Part shown: positions 1-5,625 of the stretch, one piece after another
How the letters are laid out: the number at the start of each line of letters is the position of its first letter
Position numbering within the stretch: the first letter of the stretch is position 1
Assembly (NCBI GenBank): GCA_035507915.1
Contig: DATJNS010000216.1
Location: 1-11,276, forward strand
DNA: 11,276 nucleotides
Direction: 5' to 3'
Source: JACQAI01 sp035507915
GTDB taxonomy: Bacteria; Pseudomonadota; Alphaproteobacteria; Elsterales; Elsteraceae
Translations under genes and position numbers: made by a program
The notes under the pieces: generated by a model
Told to the model about the DNA's origin: nothing
The model's database searches: none
Seen by the model: only the letters and a program-made list of their open reading frames with translations

Positions 1-638
1 GCCGCGACGACGAGCGGTGCGCGCGGCATGACGGGCGGCGCCGCCGGCGCGGGCAGCATCCGGTCGGCGTCGCGCGTCAACCCGTGCGCCGGGTCGCGCA
101 GCGCACCCGGCGGAACGGGTGGTGTCGCCGACGCGACGCCGATGCGATCGGACGCGCGCGGCGCGCGCGGCGCGTCGTGAGCCTCATCGACGACGCGCGC
201 GAGCGCGACCGGCCGCGGCGCACGCGCGAGCGCATCGACGCGCGCCGCGAACTGCGACGACGCGGCGGGCTCGACGAGCGTCGCGACGTCAGGCGCGCGC
301 GGCGCCGGCGCGCCGATCGGCACCTCGATCGAATAGACGAACTCGGGCGGCGCGACGACGACCGGCCGGACCACGATCGGCGCGGTCGGCGCCGGCGGCG
401 ACGCGTCCGCGATCGCGACCACGACCTCGCGCGGCGGCGCGGATCGCTCGGCCCGCTGCAACGGCGCCGGCGGCATCGGCGCGCTGCGCAGCACGAAACG
501 CACCTCCTGGGGACGCTGCGGCGGATGCGCCGCCAGCACGACCACGAGCGCGAACGCGGCGTCGAGACAGGCGAGCCCGAGCGCGGCGCGCCACAGCGAC
601 CGCGACGTCGCGCGCGCGTCCAGCGACGCCGCACGCAA
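1..638 (-). CDS. Unidentified membrane-anchored Pro/Ala-rich protein, C-terminus cut by window edge
   Basis: I do not recognise this gene. The frame is open from about position 638 to the left edge, and its third codon positions are nearly all G or C, unlike the Arg-rich frames on either side. Near the start there is one hydrophobic segment (about residues 13-37, including LACLDAAFALVVVLAA) that could be a signal anchor. About 170 residues of Pro/Ala/Val-rich low-complexity sequence follow, with short pieces such as EFVYSIEVPIG. This resembles the periplasmic linker of an envelope protein (TonB-like, or a cell-wall enzyme with an N-terminal linker), but any catalytic or folded domain lies beyond the edge. 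The start is uncertain: a TTG at 638 is chosen, a GTG at 695 is in frame, and neither has a clear ribosome binding site. It lies about 170 bases downstream of the NfuA gene on the same strand. Confidence 0.6.
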   Translation of the reverse strand, partial: MRAASLDARATSRSLWRAALGLACLDAAFALVVVLAAHPPQRPQEVRFVLRSAPMPPAPLQRAERSAPPREVVVAIADASPPAPTAPIVVRPVVVAPPEFVYSIEVPIGAPAPRAPDVATLVEPAASSQFAARVDALARAPRPVALARVVDEAHDAPRAPRASDRIGVASATPPVPPGALRDPAHGLTRDADRMLPAPAAPPVMPRAPLVVA

Positions 639-772
639 ACGGCGATCGTCTCGTGCGGTTATTGCCGCTTTTTGCCTGCCCCGCCCGCCAGTCACCACGG
701 CATTGTGCCGCGAGCCCGCGACGGGAGTCACGCGGCTTCGGTGGCGGGCTCGACGACAGGGACCGGCGCTGA

Positions 773-808
773 GCCGGCGCGTGTAAAGACGCTGACGAAG
801 GCGCCGGC
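773..808. repeat. Inverted repeat just after the NfuA stop
   Basis: GCCGGCGC (773-780) and GCGCCGGC (801-808) form a perfect 8-bp stem with a 20-base loop, starting 3 bases past the NfuA stop. No T-run follows on the minus strand, and a second short stem (CCGGC 763-767 with GCCGG 773-777) competes with it, so a terminator role is only possible. Confidence 0.3.
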
Positions 809-811
809 GTC

Positions 812-1366
812 TCAGGCGACCGGACGCACCTCGGTGACCTCGGGCACGTAGTGCTTGAGCATGTTCTCGATGCCCATCTTCAAGGTCGCGGTCGAGCTTG
901 GGCAGCCGGAGCACGAACCCTGCATGTGCAGATAGACGACGCCCTTCTCGAAGCCGCGGAACACGATGTCGCCGCCGTCTTGCGCGACGGCCGGACGCAC
1001 GCGGGTGTCGAGCAGCTCCTTGATCTGGTCGACGATCTCGGCGTCGGACTCGCTGAAGCTCTCGTCGGCGGCATCGGCGTCGGCCAGCACCACGGGCGCG
1101 CCGGCGGTGAAATGCTCCATGATCACGCCGAGCAGCGCCGGCTTGAGGACCGGCCAGTCGCGATCGTCCGCCTTGGTGACCGTGATGAAGTCGGCGCCCA
1201 GGAACACGCCGGCGACGCCCGACACCGCGAACAGCCGTTCGGCGAGCGGCGAGCGCGCGGCCTCGCCGGCCGACACGAAGTGGGCGGTGCCGGTCTCCAT
1301 CACCGGGCGGCCGGGCAGAAACTTGAGGGTCGCCGGGTTGGGCGTGGTCTCGGTTTGAATGAACAT
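812..1366 (-). CDS. nfuA: NfuA/NifU-family Fe-S cluster carrier protein
   Basis: This 184-residue cytoplasmic protein carries or assembles iron-sulfur clusters and passes them to apo-enzymes. An N-terminal Nfu domain (about residues 1-88, opening MFIQTETTPNPATLKFLPG) is followed by a short acidic linker (about 95-110). A C-terminal NifU-like domain follows (about 111-182) with the QDGGDI motif and the cluster-binding CxxC at Cys152 and Cys155 (CSGCPSS). Both domains are complete and the length is normal for the alphaproteobacterial family. The ATG at 1366 has a GAAGG about 10 bases upstream. The gene follows the universal stress protein gene by 71 bases on the same strand, so it is probably the fourth gene of the transcript that starts with the TauE/SafE permease. 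The family assignment is firm; the symbol nfuA is used in the broad sense. Confidence 0.95.
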   Translation of the reverse strand: MFIQTETTPNPATLKFLPGRPVMETGTAHFVSAGEAARSPLAERLFAVSGVAGVFLGADFITVTKADDRDWPVLKPALLGVIMEHFTAGAPVVLADADAADESFSESDAEIVDQIKELLDTRVRPAVAQDGGDIVFRGFEKGVVYLHMQGSCSGCPSSTATLKMGIENMLKHYVPEVTEVRPVA

Positions 1367-1437
1367 CGCTCGCTGGCCTTCTTCGGACGCGCCTGGGCCT
1401 TTAATTGGACCGAAACGGTCGGGATATCAAGCCTGGG

Positions 1438-1917
1438 TCAGGAGATCGCGGCGATCTGGTCGTCGGAGAGCGCGCCCGGCACGATGGTGACCGGGATGCG
1501 CAGACGCCCGGCGATCTTGCCGGCGAGGTGGGTGACCAGCGGTCCGGGGCCCTCCGGGCCGGTCGCCGCGCCCAGCACCAGGATCGAGATCGACGGCTCC
1601 TCCTCGATCAGCTTGAGGAGCTCGTCGCGCACCTTGCCCTCGCGCATGTAAAGGATCGGCATGGCGCCCGAGGCCTCGAAGACCTGCTCGGACAGCCGCT
1701 TCATGGTGGCCTCGGCGGCGGCGCGGCTCTCCTCGCGCATCAGGTCCTCGACCCCGCGCCATTGCTGGGAGTCGGCGGGCTCGATCACGTAGAGCAGCGC
1801 GACCCGTCCGCCGGTGTGGCGCGCGCGCAGGGCGGCGTAGCGCAGCGCCACCTGAAGCTCGGCGCTCTCGTCGATCACCACCAACATGACCCGCGACGCT
1901 GGCGTCTCTCCGACCAT
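1438..1917 (-). CDS. Universal stress protein (UspA family)
   Basis: This is a 159-residue single-domain Usp protein with an alpha/beta nucleotide-binding fold. The first strand reads VMLVVIDES with the conserved Asp16. The C-terminal region SILVLGAATGPEGPG followed by IPVTIVPG matches the family. The ATP-loop pattern G-x2-G-x9-G-[ST] appears as Gly120, Gly123, Gly133, but Lys134 occupies the usual Ser/Thr position, so nucleotide binding may be altered. The ATG at 1917 is preferred over in-frame starts further upstream because it has a strong GGGGGGAGG site about 7 bases ahead and because the first strand then begins at a normal place. It sits 41 bases after the TIGR02186 gene and 71 bases before nfuA, in one run. 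A usp next to nfuA is a common alphaproteobacterial arrangement; its client or ligand is unknown. Confidence 0.92.
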   Translation of the reverse strand: MVGETPASRVMLVVIDESAELQVALRYAALRARHTGGRVALLYVIEPADSQQWRGVEDLMREESRAAAEATMKRLSEQVFEASGAMPILYMREGKVRDELLKLIEEEPSISILVLGAATGPEGPGPLVTHLAGKIAGRLRIPVTIVPGALSDDQIAAIS

Positions 1918-1958
1918 GTTCGGCCTCCCCCCGTGAGTCTCGAGCCTCGAGATGCGTC

Positions 1959-2711
1959 TTAGACCCGGCGGAACGCGACGCTTGCCAGCCATCCTGCCAT
2001 CGCCGCGACGGCGACGGCAATCACGCCATAAAGCAGCGCGTGCCGGTAGGCGAACTCGACGATATCGGCCGACAGGCCGAGCTGGCTGACCAGGAGCGGC
2101 GTGGTCTGGGCGCCTTGGACCTGGCCGTTGCGGATCAGGAACACCGCGACCTGATAGCTGCCGGTCGGCACGTTGGCGGGGAACGCGACGGTGGTGCGGA
2201 ACAGACGGTTGCCGACGAAAGCGACGTTGCCGACCGCGCTCGGGAACAGCCCCTCGCGCTGCTTGTTGCGGATCAACGCCTCACGGAACTGCTCGACCTC
2301 GTCGGTCGGATCGATCGGCGCCAGGTCCAGATGGTCGATGCCGATGTGGTAGCGCTCGAGCACCTCGGGCCGCGCGAGCTGCGCGATCGGCCGCGTGCTG
2401 GCGATCGAGTAGAAGCCCGGCACGTTGGCGAAGGTCATGTCGCTGCGGTTGAGCCAGATGCCGGCGGTGCGTTCCTTGCGCCGCACCTCGACCGGCGTCT
2501 CCGGTCCGCGCACGGTGACGACCACGTCGCCGTCGCCTTCGATCGCGCCGAACAGCACGACGTCGGTGCCCGTGAAGCCGGTCGTGATCGCGATCAGATG
2601 GTTGGTCAGGTCGGCGACCAGCGCCTGCGAACGCGCCGGCTGGCCCGCCGTCGCGAACAGCGCGACCAGGACCGCGGCGGCGGCGAGTAGCGCCCGCGCG
2701 CGACCCGTCAT
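1959..2711 (-). CDS. TIGR02186-family membrane-anchored periplasmic protein
   Basis: This 250-residue protein belongs to a conserved alphaproteobacterial family of unknown function (TIGR02186, Alph_Pro_TM), recognised by sequence character and by its place next to a TauE/SafE permease. It has an N-terminal signal peptide (hydrophobic core about residues 8-21, likely cleavage near Ala30), a beta-rich periplasmic domain with pieces such as TGTDVVLFGA and VRGPETPVEVRRKER, and a single C-terminal membrane helix (about 224-246) ending in VAFRRV. Two starts compete. The ATG at 2735 overlaps the upstream stop as ATGA but lacks a Shine-Dalgarno; the ATG at 2711 has GAGGGG about 6 bases ahead and is chosen. 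Tight linkage suggests it assists the permease, for example in handling a sulfur oxyanion on the periplasmic side, but that is inference. Confidence 0.9.
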   Translation of the reverse strand: MTGRARALLAAAAVLVALFATAGQPARSQALVADLTNHLIAITTGFTGTDVVLFGAIEGDGDVVVTVRGPETPVEVRRKERTAGIWLNRSDMTFANVPGFYSIASTRPIAQLARPEVLERYHIGIDHLDLAPIDPTDEVEQFREALIRNKQREGLFPSAVGNVAFVGNRLFRTTVAFPANVPTGSYQVAVFLIRNGQVQGAQTTPLLVSQLGLSADIVEFAYRHALLYGVIAVAVAAMAGWLASVAFRRV

Positions 2712-2731
2712 GACGCCCCTCGTGGCGCGCC

Positions 2732-3652
2732 TCATGACGGCGGCGGCAGTACTAGGGAGTAGACGTCGTCCGGCCGGATCGCCAGATCGACGAACAGCTT
2801 GATGCACACGCCGACCACGAGCAGCGCCAGGAGGGCGCGCATCTGCTCGCCGCGCAGGCTGACGCCGAAGCGCGTGCCGAACTGCGCCCCGACCACGCCG
2901 CCGATCAGCAGCAGCAGCGCCAGCATGGCGTCGACCGTGTGGTTGGTCATCGCCTGCAGGATGGTCACCGCCGCGGTCGTGAAGGTGATCTGGAACAAGG
3001 ACGTGCCGGGCACCATCGCGGTCGGCATGCCGAGCAGGTAGATCATCGCCGGCACCATGAAGAAGCCGCCGCCGACGCCCAGGATCGCGACCGCCATGCC
3101 GCCCAGCACGCCGATCGCCAGCGGCACCACGGCGCTGATGTAGAGCCGCGACTTGTGGAAGCGCATCTTGAGCGGCAGCCCGTGCAGCCAGATGTGCTGA
3201 TGCAGCTTGCGGCGCACCGCCGTCTTGCGGCGCTGGCGCAGGAGCGCGCTCACGCTCTCGGCGAGCATCAGGCCGCCGACCACGCCGAGCAGGATCACGT
3301 AGAGGAGCGAGATCACGAGATCGATGTGGCCGGCCCGGCGCAGGACGCGGAACAGCCAGACGCCGACGAGCGAGCCCATCAGACCGCCGACCAGCAGCAC
3401 CATGCCCATGCGGAAATCGACGTTGCCGCGGCGCCAGTGGCCGATCACGCCGGTCACCGAGGCGCCGACCAGCTGGTTCGACTGCGTGCCGACGGCGACC
3501 GCCGGCGGCACCCCGACGAAGATCAGGAGCGGCGTCATCAGGAAGCCGCCGCCGACGCCGAACAGGCCGGACAGGAAGCCGACCATCCCGCCCAGCACCA
3601 GGATGACCAGGGCGTTGACCGACATCTCGGCGATGGGGAGGTAGACTTGCAT
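2732..3652 (-). CDS. TauE/SafE-family sulfite/sulfonate exporter-like permease
   Basis: This 306-residue inner-membrane permease consists of two homologous halves, each opening with the family's glycine-rich motif: GFLSGLFGVGGGF (about residues 25-37) and GGMAVAILGVGGGFFMVP (about 184-201). Roughly eight hydrophobic segments are visible. A basic, His/Arg-rich loop (about 138-169) joins the halves. The family moves small anions such as sulfite, sulfoacetate or other organosulfur compounds; the substrate here cannot be read from sequence. The ATG at 3652 has only a weak ribosome site, and an alternative ATG at 3625 has none, so the longer form is kept. It is the first gene of the minus-strand run to TIGR02186, usp and nfuA, and is divergent from the cupin gene across 153 bases. 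Its stop overlaps a possible start of the TIGR02186 gene, which suggests coupled translation. Confidence 0.95.
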   Translation of the reverse strand: MQVYLPIAEMSVNALVILVLGGMVGFLSGLFGVGGGFLMTPLLIFVGVPPAVAVGTQSNQLVGASVTGVIGHWRRGNVDFRMGMVLLVGGLMGSLVGVWLFRVLRRAGHIDLVISLLYVILLGVVGGLMLAESVSALLRQRRKTAVRRKLHQHIWLHGLPLKMRFHKSRLYISAVVPLAIGVLGGMAVAILGVGGGFFMVPAMIYLLGMPTAMVPGTSLFQITFTTAAVTILQAMTNHTVDAMLALLLLIGGVVGAQFGTRFGVSLRGEQMRALLALLVVGVCIKLFVDLAIRPDDVYSLVLPPPS

Positions 3653-3749
3653 GCTCGACCGTCGCGCCGTCCGAACGAGGAGAACGCGCCCGGTCCGCCG
3701 TTGCGGGCGACCTTACTCCGCGGGTTCGGCGCGGGAAAGCCGGTTCCTG

Positions 3750-3777
3750 GCGACACCGCGCGGCCCGGCGCTAGACT
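3750..3777 (+). promoter_or_regulatory. Candidate promoter for the cupin gene
   Basis: In the 153-base gap between the divergent permease and cupin genes, GCGACA (3750-3755, 4 of 6 to the sigma-70 -35 box) is followed after 16 bases by TAGACT (3772-3777, 4 of 6 to the -10 box). Transcription would begin about 22 bases before the cupin start and leave room for its ribosome site at 3792-3798. This is a match by eye only. I found no convincing promoter for the permease in the same gap. Confidence 0.3.
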
Positions 3778-3805
3778 GCGGCGAGCCCGCCGGAGGAGAC
3801 GCCCG

Positions 3806-4354
3806 ATGCCCCAAGCGATGCCCAAAGACCCCGAGCAATGGACCGTCGCCGAGATGGAGAAGCGCGTGGCGCGCTTCAAGACGCTGACGCCGCACCCGGT
3901 CACCTTCCTCGACCAGGCGCTGCCCCAGCACAAGCGCGACGTCTTCAACCTGATCGGGCGCGGCGTCTCGGAGGAGAAGGCGGCGGCCGCCGAGATCACC
4001 GACGTGCGCGACTTCAACGTCCAGATGTCGCGCGCCAAGCCCGGTCACGGCGCCGGCCTGCATGCGCACCAGACGATCGAGACCTTCATGCCGCTCAACG
4101 GGCGCTGGGCGATCTTCTGGGGCGAGCGCGGCGAGCACGAGATCATCCTCGAGCAGTTCGATCTGATCTCGGTGCCGCCCGGCGTGATGCGCGGCTTCCG
4201 CAACGTCGGCGACGACGAGGCCTATCTCTTCACCGTGCTGGGCGGCACCGACCCCGGGCGCGTCGCCTGGTCGCCCGCGCTGGTCGCCGAGGCCAAGGCG
4301 CGCGGCTGGGAGCTCGGCCCCGACGGCGACCTCGTCGTCAACGCGAAGGCGTAG
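3806..4354 (+). CDS. Cupin-domain protein of unknown substrate
   Basis: This 182-residue single-domain cupin is probably cytoplasmic, with no signal peptide. An N-terminal helical part (about residues 1-60) precedes the barrel. Cupin motif 1 is visible as PGHGAGLHAH...E...PLNG, giving His86, His88 and Glu92 as metal ligands. Motif 2 reads DLISVPPGVMRGFRNVG, in which the usual ligand His is replaced by Arg129 while Asn133 is kept. The start at 3806 is well supported by GGAGGAG at 3792-3798. An in-frame extension far upstream is only open sequence antisense to the permease. It is monocistronic, divergent from the permease and convergent with trpS across the repeat-containing gap. It could be a dioxygenase-like or a binding cupin; without a full metal site, enzymatic activity is uncertain. 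Confidence 0.9.
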   Translation: MPQAMPKDPEQWTVAEMEKRVARFKTLTPHPVTFLDQALPQHKRDVFNLIGRGVSEEKAAAAEITDVRDFNVQMSRAKPGHGAGLHAHQTIETFMPLNGRWAIFWGERGEHEIILEQFDLISVPPGVMRGFRNVGDDEAYLFTVLGGTDPGRVAWSPALVAEAKARGWELGPDGDLVVNAKA

Positions 4355-4387
4355 GTCCTCGCGCAGTCTCGACCAGCCAGTCTAAAG

Positions 4388-4425
4388 CGTCATCCTCGGC
4401 CTCGTGCCGAGGATCCACGTCTTTT
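4388..4425 (-). repeat. REP-like palindromic repeat, copy 1
   Basis: This is a 38-base unit with a perfect 9-bp hairpin: stem ATCCTCGGC (4392-4400), 5-base loop, stem GCCGAGGAT (4406-4414). Read on the minus strand, it matches copy 2 (4503-4540) at 32 of 38 positions. The GTGGAT...GGATGACG style of element is a familiar dispersed palindrome in alphaproteobacterial intergenic DNA. Confidence 0.85.
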
Positions 4426-4426
4426 T
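4392..4426 (+). terminator. Possible terminator of the cupin gene
   Basis: The copy 1 hairpin lies 37 bases after the cupin stop and is followed, after CCACGTC, by a TTTTT run (4422-4426). The 7-base gap between stem and T-run is longer than in a typical intrinsic terminator, so efficiency is doubtful. Confidence 0.4.
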
Positions 4427-4484
4427 CTGCTCGCGCGTCTGCCGCCCCCCAACCCAGCCGCGCGAGCAGGGTTGGCGTGGCGGC
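4427..4484. repeat. Long hairpin with alternative pairing between the two REP-like copies
   Basis: CTGCTCGCGCG (4427-4437) and CGCGCGAGCAG (4459-4469) form a perfect 11-bp stem with a 21-base loop. A second pairing interlocks with it: GCCGCC (4441-4446) with GGCGGC (4479-4484), and CCAACCC (4449-4455) with GGGTTGG (4469-4475). The two cannot both form fully, because the first stem's 3' arm sits between the arms of the second with almost no linker. The segment reads like the centre of a composite repeat. Function is unknown. Confidence 0.6.
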
Positions 4485-4502
4485 TGTGAGCGCGGCTGAA
4501 AC

Positions 4503-4536
4503 AAAAGACGTCGATGCTCGGGACAAGCCCGAGCAT
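4503..4536 (-). terminator. Possible terminator of trpS
   Basis: Read on the minus strand, the copy 2 hairpin begins 47 bases past the trpS stop and is followed by CGACGTC and then TTTTGTTT. This mirrors the arrangement at the cupin end, so the repeat pair could act as back-to-back terminators for these convergent genes. Confidence 0.4.
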
Positions 4537-4540
4537 GACG
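4503..4540 (+). repeat. REP-like palindromic repeat, copy 2
   Basis: This is the partner of copy 1 in opposite orientation. It has a perfect 9-bp hairpin ATGCTCGGG (4514-4522), loop ACAAG, CCCGAGCAT (4528-4536). Four of the six differences from copy 1 are two compensated base-pair swaps inside the stem, so both copies keep a perfect hairpin. Confidence 0.85.
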
Positions 4541-4583
4541 GTCGGTTGGGTGGTTGCCCAGTCGTGCGGCGGGACCGTGAAGC

Positions 4584-5591
4584 CTACGGCTTCAAAAGCC
4601 CGATGATGTCCTGGACCTCGGCGAGCACCGGGTCGGCGATGGCGCGGGCGCGCTCGGCGCCGTGGCGCAGGATCGCGTCGATGTGGCCGGGCTCGCGCAC
4701 CAGCCGCTTCATCTCGGCGCCGATCGGCCCGAGCACGTCGACCGCCAGATCGGCGAGCTCGCGCTTGAAGCCGGAGAACGGCTGGCCGGCGAAGCGCGCG
4801 ACCGTCGCCTCGCGCGTGGCGCCCGCGAGCGCCGCATAGATGCCGAGCAGGTTGTCGGCCTCGGGGCGCGTCTCGAGCGCCGCCACCGTGTCGGGCAGCG
4901 GATGCGGATCGGTCTTGGCCTTCTGGATCTTGAGGGCGACCGCGTCGGCGTCGTCCGTCATGTTGATGCGCGAATAGTCCGACGCGTCGGACTTGCTCAT
5001 CTTCTTGGTGCCGTCGCGCAGCGACATGACGCGCGTCGCCGCGCCGAGGATCTGCGGCTCGGGCAGCGGGAAGAACTCGCGCCCATAGTGACGGTTGAAC
5101 GCGCCCGCGATGTCGCGCGCGAGCTCGAGATGCTGCTTCTGGTCCTCGCCGACCGGCACGTGCGTGCCCTTGTAGAGCAGGATGTCGGCGGCCATCAGGA
5201 CCGGATAGGCGTAGAGCCCGAGCCCGGCGTTCTCGCGCTGCTTGCCGGCCTTCTCCTTGAACTGGGTCATGCGGTTGAGCCAGCCGAGCGGCGTGAAGCA
5301 GCCGAGCAGCCAGGCGAGCTCGCTGTGCCCGGCGACCGCGCTCTGGTTGAAGATGATCGAGCGCGCGGGGTCGATGCCGGCGGCGATGTAGGCGGCGGTC
5401 ACCTCGCGCGTCTGCGCGCGCAGCTGCGCGGGGTCCTGCGGCACCGTGATGGCGTGCAGATCGACGATGCAGAAGATCGTCTCCGCCTGCTGCTGCAGCG
5501 GCACCCAGTTGCGGATCGCGCCCAGATAGTTGCCGAGATGCAGGTTGCCGGTCGGCTGGACGCCGGAGAAAACGCGCGTCGTGAAGCTCAT
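4584..5591 (-). CDS. trpS: Tryptophanyl-tRNA synthetase
   Basis: This 335-residue cytoplasmic class I aminoacyl-tRNA synthetase charges tRNA-Trp with tryptophan using ATP. Visible signatures are the N-terminal FSGVQPTGNLHLGNYLGA, containing the HIGH-like HLGN (residues 18-21), the MAAD segment ending at Asp136, PVGEDQKQHLELARD (about 146-160), and the KMSKS loop KKMSKSD (196-202). Length and both ends are normal for the bacterial enzyme. The ATG at 5591 has AAGGAG about 7 bases upstream. The gene starts 34 bases after the murJ stop on the same strand, so the two are probably co-transcribed; murJ-trpS order is common in alphaproteobacteria. A 229-base repeat-containing gap separates its end from the convergent cupin gene. 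Confidence 0.98.
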   Translation of the reverse strand: MSFTTRVFSGVQPTGNLHLGNYLGAIRNWVPLQQQAETIFCIVDLHAITVPQDPAQLRAQTREVTAAYIAAGIDPARSIIFNQSAVAGHSELAWLLGCFTPLGWLNRMTQFKEKAGKQRENAGLGLYAYPVLMAADILLYKGTHVPVGEDQKQHLELARDIAGAFNRHYGREFFPLPEPQILGAATRVMSLRDGTKKMSKSDASDYSRINMTDDADAVALKIQKAKTDPHPLPDTVAALETRPEADNLLGIYAALAGATREATVARFAGQPFSGFKRELADLAVDVLGPIGAEMKRLVREPGHIDAILRHGAERARAIADPVLAEVQDIIGLLKP

Positions 5592-5625
5592 GGGGCGCTC
5601 CTTATGGCGACTGCCCCGAAGGTCG

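Noticed and set aside
84..851. Plus-strand Arg-rich frames of 255 and 217 codons over the left end
   Set aside because: The minus-strand third frame has proper codon bias and a hydrophobic anchor; these plus-strand frames are its antisense shadows.
1408..1420. GACCG-AAA-CGGTC between usp and nfuA as a terminator
   Set aside because: The stem is only 5 bp and no T-run follows on the minus strand. The adjacent genes look co-transcribed.
2939..3805. A long in-frame upstream extension of the cupin gene
   Set aside because: The extension is His/Asp/Arg-rich sequence antisense to the permease. The ATG at 3806 has a strong ribosome site and begins the recognisable protein.
4427..4484. An H-type pseudoknot formed by both spacer stems at once
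   Set aside because: The arms are in pseudoknot order, but the linkers are 3, 3 and about 0 bases, too short to span stems of this length. The stems are treated as alternatives.
4338..4526. A 62-codon minus-strand frame through the repeat block
   Set aside because: Its sequence is mostly the translation of the two REP-like copies (DPRHEAEDD and similar), a well-known kind of false gene call in repeat-bearing alphaproteobacteria. It also overlaps the end of the cupin gene.
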